Shown here one piece after another: positions 1 to 6,341 of a DNA stretch of 13,100 bases. Below the pieces are notes generated by a model. It was not told the DNA's origin. It saw only the letters and a list, made by a program, of their open reading frames with translations, and ran no database searches. The stretch covers positions 1-13,100 of the forward strand of contig JAEXRB010000367.1 of the NCBI GenBank assembly GCA_023438325.1, in the 5' to 3' direction. Source of the DNA: Pseudomonadota bacterium. GTDB lineage: Bacteria > Pseudomonadota > Gammaproteobacteria > Xanthomonadales > Xanthomonadaceae. Positions within the stretch are counted from its first letter, which is position 1, and each line of letters begins with the position of its first letter. The translations under genes and the position numbers were made by a program.

Positions 1-61
1 TTAAGAAGCCGTGAAGCCGATGCGGCTGCGGTTTTCGTTCAGGCTTTCTTCCCGAGATCCC

Positions 62-1048
62 ATGACCATATCCCCCGCCAATGCTGTCGCGACGCGACAG
101 GCGCAGGTGCCGCTCGACGCTGCCGGACGGCGCATCGATCAGGTGCTGGCTGAAATGTTCCCCGAGTTTTCCCGTTCGCGCCTTGCCGCGTGGATCAAGG
201 CGGGGAAGGTGACGCTGGATTGTCACGTGCCACGCCCGCGCGATGCGGTGCATGGCGGCGAGCAAGTGGAACTGAATGCGACACTGGAAGTGGCCACCGA
301 ATCGGCACCTGAGGCCATCGGACTGGATGTGCTGTACGAAGATGAGCACCTTCTGGTGATCAACAAGCCGGTCGGGTTGGTGGTACATCCGGGGGCGGGC
401 AATCCGGCGGGCACTTTGGTCAATGCGCTGCTGCATCGTGATCCTGATCTGGCGTTGTTGCCGCGTGCCGGCATCGTGCATCGGCTGGACAAGGACACGT
501 CCGGCGCGCTGATCGTCGCCCGTACCTTGCCGGCGCATACGGCACTGGTGGCACAACTGGCCGCGCGCGAGATTCATCGTCAATACGAGGCCATCGTGAA
601 CGGCCCGATCATCGCCGGTGGCACCATTGATGCGCCGCTGGATCGCCACCCGGTGGATCGCTTGCGCCGGGCCGTGACCGATGACGGCAAGCCCGCCGTC
701 ACGCATTACCGCGTGCGCGAACGCTTTCGCGCCCATACCCGCATCGAGTGCGTGCTGGAAACCGGTCGCACCCATCAGATTCGAGTGCACATGGCGCATA
801 TCCGCCATGCGCTCATCGGAGACCCGCTGTATGGCGGCTCGCTGCGGTTGCCGAAAGCGGCCTCGCCGGAACTGGTCGCCATGTTGCGTGGTTTTCGCCG
901 CCAGGCATTGCACGCTGAAAAAGTGGCATTCGCGCACCCGATCCATGGCACGCCGGTGGAAGCCATCGCACCTGCGCCGGCCGATCTGCTCGCGCTCGCC
1001 GCTGCCTTGCGCATCGATACCGCGCAACATGCCGAAGCCGATGGCTGA
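62..1048 (+). CDS. rluD: 23S rRNA pseudouridine(1911/1915/1917) synthase RluD
   Basis: RluD converts three uridines in helix 69 of 23S rRNA to pseudouridine, a late step of large-subunit maturation in the cytoplasm. The 328-residue product matches the usual family length of about 325. An S4-like RNA-binding domain lies at about residues 17-72 and the RluA-type catalytic domain follows. The signature HRLDKDTSG puts the catalytic aspartate at D143, and ETGRTHQIRVH and GDPLYGG are the later family motifs. I chose ATG 62 rather than the in-frame ATG 11 because the extra 17 residues look unlike family N-termini and ATG 62 gives the normal length. No strong ribosome-binding site is visible. The last 8 bases overlap pgeF, a common pairing. 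RluC or RluA are alternatives, but the S4 domain and the pgeF partner favour RluD. Confidence 0.93.
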   Translation: MTISPANAVATRQAQVPLDAAGRRIDQVLAEMFPEFSRSRLAAWIKAGKVTLDCHVPRPRDAVHGGEQVELNATLEVATESAPEAIGLDVLYEDEHLLVINKPVGLVVHPGAGNPAGTLVNALLHRDPDLALLPRAGIVHRLDKDTSGALIVARTLPAHTALVAQLAAREIHRQYEAIVNGPIIAGGTIDAPLDRHPVDRLRRAVTDDGKPAVTHYRVRERFRAHTRIECVLETGRTHQIRVHMAHIRHALIGDPLYGGSLRLPKAASPELVAMLRGFRRQALHAEKVAFAHPIHGTPVEAIAPAPADLLALAAALRIDTAQHAEADG

Positions 1049-1784
1049 ACTCATCACGCCCTGCTGGCCTGCGCCGGCACATGTCGCGGCGCTCACTACC
1101 GTGCGCAATCTGCCGGGGCACTCCAAACCACCGTTCGATGCCTTCAATCTCGGCGCGCATTGCGGTGATGACACAGGCGCCGTTACCGCCAATCGCCAGC
1201 GTCTCATCGAACTGGCCAGCCTGCCCAACCCGCCGCACTGGTTACAGCAGGTGCATGGCGTGGCCGTGCATCGCGTGACCTCGCGCAAACCCGATGCCAC
1301 ACCGCCACAAGCCGATGCCGCCGTCACCGCCATTCCCGGCGCAGTGCTGGCCATCCTCACCGCCGATTGCCTGCCGGTGCTTTTCGTCGCGAAAGATGGC
1401 AGTGAAGTGGCCGCCGCGCACGCCGGTTGGCGTGGATTGGCCGCCGGTGTGCTCGAAGCCACCGTCGCAGCCATGTACGGCACCCCGGAAAACATCGTCG
1501 CCTGGCTCGGCCCGGCCGCCGGCCCCGCGCATTACGAGATCGGCGAGGAAGTTCGCACGGCGTTCATCGATCACGATCCGGGTGCGGCGACTTGCTTCAC
1601 CGCCACGCGCCCAGGCCATCACCTGATCGATCTCTACGGCTTGGCGCGTCGACGCCTCGCTGCCGCTGGCATCACAACCGTATCTGGCGGCGACCTGTGC
1701 ACCATCTCCGATGCCACACGCTTTTATTCCTACCGCCGCGATGGCCGCACCGGGCGCATGGCGACACTGGTGTGGATGCGCTAA
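1041..1784 (+). CDS. pgeF: Peptidoglycan editing factor PgeF (YfiH/YlmD, multicopper-oxidase-like fold)
   Basis: The family (YfiH/YlmD, formerly polyphenol oxidase or laccase-like) is known in E. coli to prevent L-serine replacing L-alanine in peptidoglycan precursors. Homologues also show purine nucleoside phosphorylase/deaminase activity. The product has 247 residues, close to E. coli YfiH. The three metal ligands are visible in order: H72 in QQVHGV, C110 in TADCLPV and H127 in HAGWRG. The GPAAGPAHYEIGEEV stretch and the C-terminal DLCT...FYSYRRDG motif also fit. ATG 1041 overlaps the end of rluD by 8 bases, implying translational coupling. ATG 1029, in the same frame, is an alternative start adding four residues. 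There is no clear Shine-Dalgarno sequence. A terminator follows 53 bases after the stop. Confidence 0.92.
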   Translation: MAELITPCWPAPAHVAALTTVRNLPGHSKPPFDAFNLGAHCGDDTGAVTANRQRLIELASLPNPPHWLQQVHGVAVHRVTSRKPDATPPQADAAVTAIPGAVLAILTADCLPVLFVAKDGSEVAAAHAGWRGLAAGVLEATVAAMYGTPENIVAWLGPAAGPAHYEIGEEVRTAFIDHDPGAATCFTATRPGHHLIDLYGLARRRLAAAGITTVSGGDLCTISDATRFYSYRRDGRTGRMATLVWMR

Positions 1785-1837
1785 CGACCTGCCAGCGGTT
1801 GATTGACCACTTTCGCATCCGATTCCGCAAGCCAAAC

Positions 1838-1869
1838 AAAAAAGCCGCCGGTTTCCCGACGGCTTTTTT
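1838..1869. terminator. Bidirectional intrinsic terminator between pgeF and the CsgG-family gene
   Basis: A-tract (1838-1843), GCCG, an unpaired C, CGG, loop TTTC, CCG, an unpaired A, CGGC and a run of six T (1864-1869). The stem is about 13 pairs with one C/A mismatch and is flanked by A-tract and T-tract, so it can end transcription in both directions. It lies 53 bases after the pgeF stop and 19 bases beyond the end of the converging minus-strand gene. Confidence 0.9.
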
Positions 1870-1888
1870 GTTTCAGCAGTATTGCCGA

Positions 1889-3064
1889 TCAACGGCGATT
1901 GTTGCGCTTGCTCGGCTTCTTGGTCAGTGCCGGGTCGAGCGGCGCATAGGCCAACTGCGCCGGGGCGCGGTGCGAGCGGACGATGTCGCCGGCCTTGGGC
2001 AGCTTGCCGCCAGACAGGCGGGCAATGGAGAACTTGTCCTGCACCGAGGTGACTTCCACCGAACCGATTTCGCTTTCCTCACTGCCCAGGCTGATGCCGG
2101 TTTCCGGATCGATCAGCGCCTCGCCCTTGCTCATCAGCGAAAGGCGGTCGCCCACCTGCACCGAGCCTGCGCCGAGGTTGAGGTAGATGCCGTTGCCATC
2201 GGCCTTCACCACCGAGCCTGAGGCCGGACGCGCGCCGATCTGGGCGATGAGGTCGTAGACGCCTTCGTTGACGGCGGCGGTCACGGCCTGGCCGATGGGT
2301 GTCTTGGAATACTGGCTCATGAAGCCGCCCATGGCGTTGCTGTTGCCAAAGCGTGCTGCGCCGAAGCCGATGCCGGAATCCTTGATCTGGCGATCCACCT
2401 GGTTGGTGAAGATCACTTCGCTGGTGGTGGCATCGATCAGGCGGAAGTTCATGCCGATGATGGAAGTCTTGCTGCCCACGTGTACGTTGCCGAGCAGGCC
2501 GCCCAAGCGCGTGCCCGAAGCCAGTGCGCCGACGTTGACGTTGTTGCCCGCCACGCCCGGCTCATAGCTGGTGATGACCACTTCGATCAGATACTCGGCC
2601 CCCAGCACGCTGCCGATCTTGGCGGCCGAAGGCTGCGCCACGCGGCCGGAAGCGCCGAAATCCTGCTCCTGCAACACGTTGCCGATGGCTTGGCGCTCCA
2701 CCATGCGGAAGCGGCCGGTGCGGTGCATCACGTCGGTGATCATCGCCTCGATGCCATTCACCGGCACCGATTGATATGCGAAGGAAATATCCGACGAATA
2801 GCCTTCACTGTTGTTGTAGGTGTAACTGCTCATGCTGCTGCGGTTGTCCACCTTGCTCACGGCCACGCGGGTCTTGGGGCCGTTGTATGGGGACCATTCG
2901 ACGTCGACCAGGTACAGGGTATCGACGGAGGACATGTCGCTGGGCGCGGGCAGTGGAATCGCGCGGCCATTGGCCACCGCGTGAGCGACGAACTCGCTGG
3001 CGCTGGCTGACAGCGGCATCAGCGCAGCGAGGGCGAGGGCAGGGAAGAGACGCTTGATGGACAT
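1889..3064 (-). CDS. Secreted CsgG/HfaB-family protein with FlgT_C-like C-terminal domain
   Basis: The 391-residue product opens with a type I signal peptide (MSIKRLFPALALAALMPLSA, likely cut near ASA-SE, residues 22-23). A CsgG-like domain spans about residues 49-276. The most diagnostic stretch, about residues 108-141, reads MITDVMHRTGRFRMVERQ and then LQEQDFGASGR. A second domain at about 282-364 contains GNGIYLNLG, GD and DPETG...LG, and resembles the C-terminal domain of FlgT and of other CsgG-like proteins. The tail is basic. CsgG itself is an outer-membrane lipoprotein secreting curli, but this protein has no cysteine anywhere, so it cannot be lipid-anchored. No curli genes are nearby. 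The start at 3064 is set by an AGGTGA ribosome-binding site five bases upstream. The frame continues 27 codons further upstream, but those residues lie outside the signal peptide. Family assignment is firm; function is not known. Confidence 0.85.
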   Translation of the reverse strand: MSIKRLFPALALAALMPLSASASEFVAHAVANGRAIPLPAPSDMSSVDTLYLVDVEWSPYNGPKTRVAVSKVDNRSSMSSYTYNNSEGYSSDISFAYQSVPVNGIEAMITDVMHRTGRFRMVERQAIGNVLQEQDFGASGRVAQPSAAKIGSVLGAEYLIEVVITSYEPGVAGNNVNVGALASGTRLGGLLGNVHVGSKTSIIGMNFRLIDATTSEVIFTNQVDRQIKDSGIGFGAARFGNSNAMGGFMSQYSKTPIGQAVTAAVNEGVYDLIAQIGARPASGSVVKADGNGIYLNLGAGSVQVGDRLSLMSKGEALIDPETGISLGSEESEIGSVEVTSVQDKFSIARLSGGKLPKAGDIVRSHRAPAQLAYAPLDPALTKKPSKRNNRR

Positions 3065-3069
3065 GGAAA

Positions 3070-3075
3070 TCACCT
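3070..3075 (-). promoter_or_regulatory. Ribosome-binding site of the CsgG-family gene
   Basis: AGGTGA on the minus strand, five bases before the ATG at 3064. It decides between this start and the longer frame opening at 3145, and it leaves the signal peptide at the extreme N-terminus. Confidence 0.8.
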
Positions 3076-3162
3076 GATGGAACCGGAAGGGAAGCGGCGT
3101 GTACGGCGTAGAAGGGCGGCTGCAATGAATTGGCAGGCGCGGCATTCAGTACCGATAGCGAC

Positions 3163-3189
3163 AGATACGGAGAACGGTCACGTTTCAAG
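3163..3189 (-). promoter_or_regulatory. Possible sigma-32-like promoter for the CsgG-family gene
   Basis: Read on the minus strand: CTTGAAA (3183-3189), 12 bases, then CCGTATCT (3163-3170). The -35 box is a full match to the E. coli heat-shock consensus CTTGAAA. The -10 box matches CCCCATNT at 5 of its 7 defined positions, and the spacer is at the short end of the accepted range. It would give a leader of roughly 90 bases. This is a weaker case than the clpB promoter opposite, and the TTGAAA could equally serve a housekeeping promoter. Confidence 0.35.
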
Positions 3190-3268
3190 CCCCCCACTCA
3201 ATGCATCCGTTCAGCGCTGGTGCATGGTAAGGCGTCTGCGCGTCCTTGCCTACCGGAGTGCTTGAAAC
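3182..3268. repeat. Inverted pair of GCTTGAAAC boxes
   Basis: GTTTCAAGC at 3182-3190 and GCTTGAAAC at 3260-3268 are exact 9-base inverted copies separated by 69 bases. Each contains the -35 box of one of the two divergent heat-shock-like promoters. The arrangement follows from two sigma-32 -35 elements facing apart, though chance or a dimeric regulator cannot be excluded. Confidence 0.6.
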
Positions 3269-3288
3269 CTGCTGTGCAGGCCGCATCT
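3261..3288 (+). promoter_or_regulatory. Sigma-32 heat-shock promoter of clpB
   Basis: CTTGAAA (3261-3267), a 13-base spacer, then CCGCATCT (3281-3288). The heat-shock consensus is CTTGAAA with a spacer of about 13-17 and CCCCATNT, so only one defined base differs. Transcription would begin near 3294-3296, giving a leader of about 40 bases before clpB at 3335. ClpB is a classic sigma-32 regulon member, so sequence and context agree. The spacer is itself a perfect 5-3-5 palindrome (CCTGC TGT GCAGG). Confidence 0.8.
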
Positions 3289-3334
3289 GGCGATTATCGC
3301 GGGATTTTACCGCGCCTGATACGGATGCCTCGTT

Positions 3335-5929
3335 ATGCGAATGGACAAACTCACCTCGCGTTTCCAGCAAGCCCTGAGCGATGCGCAATCGCTGGCTGTG
3401 GGACGCGACAACAACATGCTCGAGCCGGCGCATGTGATGTCGGCCCTGCTCGCTCAGCAGGATGGCTCCACCGTGCCGCTGCTTGCGCAGGCCGGCGTCA
3501 ACGTCAACGCCCTGCGCGCCCGCGTGGCACAGGCACTTGATGCCTTGCCCAAGGTGCGCGGGCAGGAAGGCAACATCAACGTGTCGTCCGATCTCAATCG
3601 TCTGTTGAACCTCACCGACAAGCTCGCCCAGCAGCGCGGCGATGCCTTCATCGCGAGCGAGTTGTTCGTTGTTGCGGCACTGGAGGACAAGGGTGCCATC
3701 GGCGATGCGCTCAAGGCTGCGGGTGCGACAAAAGCCAACATCGAAGCGGCCATCGAAAAAATACGCGGGGGTGAAAAAGTGCAATCGGAAAATGCTGAAG
3801 AAAACCGGCAGGCGCTGGAGAAATACTGCATCGACCTCACTGCGCGCTCGGAAGGCGGCAAGCTGGATCCCGTGATCGGGCGCGACGAGGAAATCCGCCG
3901 CGTCATTCAGGTATTGCAACGACGCACCAAGAACAATCCGGTGTTGATCGGCGAGCCAGGCGGAGGCAAGACCGCCATCGTGGAGGGATTGGCGCAGCGC
4001 ATCGTCAACGGCGAAGTGCCCGAGGGCTTGCGTGACAAGCGCGTGCTGGCGCTGGACATGGGCGCGTTGATTGCCGGGGCCAAGTTTCGTGGCGAATTCG
4101 AGGAACGCCTCAAGGCGGTGCTCAACGATCTGGCGAAAAACGAAGGCCGGGTGATCCTGTTCATCGACGAAATCCACACCATGGTCGGCGCGGGCAAGGC
4201 CGAAGGCGCGATGGACGCCGGCAACATGCTGAAACCCGCGCTGGCGCGTGGTGAACTGCATTGCGTGGGAGCCACCACGCTGGACGAATACCGCAAGTAC
4301 ATCGAGAAGGATGCCGCGCTGGAGCGACGCTTTCAGAAAGTGTTCGTGGGTGAGCCGAGTGTGGAAGACACCATCGCCATCCTGCGCGGGCTGAAAGAAA
4401 AGTATGCCGTGCACCACGGCGTGGAGATCACCGATCCGGCCATCGTGGCCGCCGCCACGCTCTCGCACCGCTACATTTCCGACCGCCAATTGCCCGACAA
4501 GGCCATCGACCTGATGGACGAAGCGGCCTCGCGCATCCGCATGGAAATCGACTCCAAGCCGGAGGAGCTGGATCGCAAGGAACGTCGCCTGATCCAGCTC
4601 AAGATCCAGCGCGAAGCCTTGAAGAAGGAGAAGGACAGCGAGTCCAGGCAGCGCCTGGCCGATCTTGAAACCGACATCGCGGCACTCGAGCGCGAGTATT
4701 CGGATCTGGAGGAAATCTGGAAATCCGAAAAGGCCGCTGTGGCCGGTGCCACCACGATCAAGGAACAGATCGATCACGCCCGCGTCGCGCTGGAAGCGGC
4801 GATGCGGCATGGCGATTACGCCAAGGTTTCCGAAATCCAGTACGGGCAGATTCCGCAGCTGGAAAAACAGTTGCAGGCCGCCACGGCCGCTGAAAAAGAA
4901 GGCGAAGCACGCGGCTTCAAGCTCTTGCAGGACAAAGTCACAGCGGAGGAAATCGCCCAGGTCGTGGCGCGCTGGACCGGGATTCCCGTGTCCAAGATGC
5001 TTGAAGGCGAGCGCGATAAATTGCTGCGCATGGAAGACGAGCTGCATCAGCGAGTCGTCGGCCAGGATGAGGCCGTGCGCGCCGTTTCCGACGCGATTCG
5101 TCGCGCACGCGCCGGGTTGTCCGATCCGAACAAGCCGAATGGCAGTTTCCTGTTCCTCGGCCCTACCGGCGTGGGCAAGACCGAGTTGTGCAAGGCCCTG
5201 GCCGGGTTTTTGTTCGATACCGAAGAAGCCATGGTGCGGATCGACATGAGCGAGTTCATGGAGAAACACTCGGTGAGCCGGTTGATCGGCGCGCCTCCCG
5301 GTTACGTGGGGTACGACGAAGGCGGCTATCTCACCGAGGCGGTGCGCCGCCGTCCTTACAGCGTGATCTTGCTTGACGAAGTGGAGAAGGCCCACCCGGA
5401 TGTGTTCAACGTGCTGTTGCAGGTGCTCGACGATGGCCGCCTCACCGACGGGCAAGGGCGCACCGTGGACTTCCGCAACACCGTCATCGTGCTCACCAGC
5501 AACCTCGGTTCCAACCTGATCCAGGACATGCCGGGCGAAAGCGAGGAGGAATACACCCAGATGAAGGCCGCCGTGATGGGGGTGGTGCAGGGCGCGTTCC
5601 GGCCGGAGTTCATCAATCGTCTGGATGAAATCGTGGTGTTCCGCCCGCTGGACAAGAAGCAGATTCGCCAGATCGCACGGATTCAGACACACGCTCTGGC
5701 CAGGCGCCTGGCCGAGCGCCAGTTGAAACTGGAAGTCTCCGATGCCGCGCTGGACCTGCTGGGCGACATCGGTTTCGACCCCGTCTACGGCGCCCGCCCG
5801 CTCAAGCGCGCCATCCAGCAACAACTGGAGAACCCGTTGGCTCGGCAGATACTCGAAGGCCGCTTCGCCAGCGGCGACAGCATCGCCGTGGATGCCGAGC
5901 GCGGGCATCTGGTGTTTGCGAAGGGCTGA
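3335..5929 (+). CDS. clpB: ATP-dependent chaperone ClpB (protein disaggregase)
   Basis: ClpB is a hexameric Hsp100 AAA+ ATPase that threads aggregated proteins through its pore and works with DnaK/DnaJ/GrpE after heat stress. The product is 864 residues (E. coli 857). Domains in order: N-domain about 1-145; first AAA+ domain with Walker A GEPGGGKT (K212) and Walker B with E279; coiled-coil middle domain about 410-525; second AAA+ domain with Walker A GPTGVGKT (K615) and Walker B LLDE (E682); then the C-terminal domain. Pore loops are visible as AGAKFRGEFEER (F251, where E. coli has Tyr) and GYVGYDEGG. A middle domain and the absence of an IGF/IGL ClpP-binding loop separate it from ClpA and ClpC. 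ATG 3335 (MRMDKLTSRF) fits the xanthomonad N-terminus; ATG 3341 is the alternative. The ribosome-binding site is weak (ACGGA at 3321-3325). A heat-shock promoter precedes it and a hairpin follows. Confidence 0.98.
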   Translation: MRMDKLTSRFQQALSDAQSLAVGRDNNMLEPAHVMSALLAQQDGSTVPLLAQAGVNVNALRARVAQALDALPKVRGQEGNINVSSDLNRLLNLTDKLAQQRGDAFIASELFVVAALEDKGAIGDALKAAGATKANIEAAIEKIRGGEKVQSENAEENRQALEKYCIDLTARSEGGKLDPVIGRDEEIRRVIQVLQRRTKNNPVLIGEPGGGKTAIVEGLAQRIVNGEVPEGLRDKRVLALDMGALIAGAKFRGEFEERLKAVLNDLAKNEGRVILFIDEIHTMVGAGKAEGAMDAGNMLKPALARGELHCVGATTLDEYRKYIEKDAALERRFQKVFVGEPSVEDTIAILRGLKEKYAVHHGVEITDPAIVAAATLSHRYISDRQLPDKAIDLMDEAASRIRMEIDSKPEELDRKERRLIQLKIQREALKKEKDSESRQRLADLETDIAALEREYSDLEEIWKSEKAAVAGATTIKEQIDHARVALEAAMRHGDYAKVSEIQYGQIPQLEKQLQAATAAEKEGEARGFKLLQDKVTAEEIAQVVARWTGIPVSKMLEGERDKLLRMEDELHQRVVGQDEAVRAVSDAIRRARAGLSDPNKPNGSFLFLGPTGVGKTELCKALAGFLFDTEEAMVRIDMSEFMEKHSVSRLIGAPPGYVGYDEGGYLTEAVRRRPYSVILLDEVEKAHPDVFNVLLQVLDDGRLTDGQGRTVDFRNTVIVLTSNLGSNLIQDMPGESEEEYTQMKAAVMGVVQGAFRPEFINRLDEIVVFRPLDKKQIRQIARIQTHALARRLAERQLKLEVSDAALDLLGDIGFDPVYGARPLKRAIQQQLENPLARQILEGRFASGDSIAVDAERGHLVFAKG
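3767..3781 (+). promoter_or_regulatory. Internal ribosome-binding site and GTG start for short ClpB
   Basis: Inside clpB, GGGGGTGA (3767-3774) matches seven of eight bases of the ideal GGAGGTGA. It stands four bases before an in-frame GTG at 3779-3781, codon 149. In E. coli a shorter ClpB lacking the N-domain starts internally at codon 149. The same position here, with a far stronger ribosome-binding site than that of the full-length start, makes a dual product likely. Expression cannot be seen from sequence. Confidence 0.6.
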
Positions 5930-5939
5930 AGGTGTCCGG

Positions 5940-5967
5940 CACCCTCCCTCGTACGCGGGGGAGGGTG
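5940..5967. terminator. GC-rich hairpin after clpB (terminator or xanthomonad-type palindrome)
   Basis: CACCCTCCCTCG (5940-5951), loop TACG, then CGGGGGAGGGTG (5956-5967): a 12-pair stem with one T/G pair, beginning 11 bases after the clpB stop. Only a weak T-rich stretch (ACCTTTCT) follows, so it is not a textbook intrinsic terminator. Short CCCTCCC/GGGAGGG palindromes recur between genes in this bacterial group, so it may be a dispersed repeat that also protects or ends the clpB transcript. Confidence 0.6.
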
Positions 5968-6030
5968 ACCTTTCTCATGCTGTGAGACGGAGGTGCGCGA
6001 GATTGCCACGCCCTGATGCGGAGATGCGCC

Positions 6031-6264
6031 ATGTCCTGCCCCGTCCTACCTTCTCGCGTCCTTTGGTCACGCCGTGTCGGCGCGTTCGATGCAGTGCTGC
6101 TGCACTGGTTCACGCTCGGTGTGCTGGTGCTGTCGATCCTTCCGGTGGCGCAGTGGCACAACGCCTGGATCGGGTGGTTGCCCTACTGGCTGGTGGGCGT
6201 GCCCGGTGCGTTGCTGGCCCGATATCTGCTGCGGCGCGGTGCGCTGGGTGCTGCGCATGCCTGA
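6031..6264 (+). CDS. Small two-helix membrane protein, function unknown
   Basis: I do not recognise this 77-residue protein. Two hydrophobic segments are clear: about residues 19-40 (FDAVLLHWFTLGVLVLSILP) and about 46-66 (WIGWLPYWLVGVPGALLARY). They are joined by a short loop QWHNA and flanked by arginines (R9, R14, R15 before; R64, R68, R69 after). By the positive-inside rule both ends would face the cytoplasm. GGAG (6020-6023) stands seven bases before ATG 6031, so I prefer it to the ATG at 6016. It lies 66 bases after the clpB hairpin and 77 bases before mltB, in the same direction. It could be co-transcribed with the peptidoglycan genes, but nothing in it shows a role. Coding is supported by the ribosome-binding site and the membrane-protein pattern. 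Confidence 0.7.
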   Translation: MSCPVLPSRVLWSRRVGAFDAVLLHWFTLGVLVLSILPVAQWHNAWIGWLPYWLVGVPGALLARYLLRRGALGAAHA

Positions 6265-6341
6265 ACACGGTGCATCGGCATGAGGGCGAGGCCGGAAGGG
6301 CCGTGTAAACTGCGCGCCAGTCCGCTTTTTCCAGCCTTTCC

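Noticed and set aside
15..27. AGCCG-ATG-CGGCT hairpin before rluD
   Set aside because: Five pairs with a three-base loop and only four T nearby; compatible with chance in GC-rich DNA, and no upstream gene is visible to terminate.
681..1040. N-terminal extension of PgeF into rluD
   Set aside because: It overlaps conserved RluD sequence in another frame, and the extra 120 residues have no PgeF-family counterpart. ATG 1041 gives the normal length.
4079..4090. Phenylalanine instead of tyrosine at the first ClpB pore loop (F251)
   Set aside because: Aromatic residues are interchangeable at this position and I believe Phe occurs in other gammaproteobacterial ClpB proteins, so it is not a sign of altered function.
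3185..5908. A 907-codon open frame running antisense through the whole of clpB
   Set aside because: It mirrors clpB exactly, is rich in His, Gln, Leu and Phe as expected of a shadow frame in GC-rich DNA, shows no domain, and has no ribosome-binding site. Long antisense frames over conserved GC-rich chaperone genes are a known annotation artefact.
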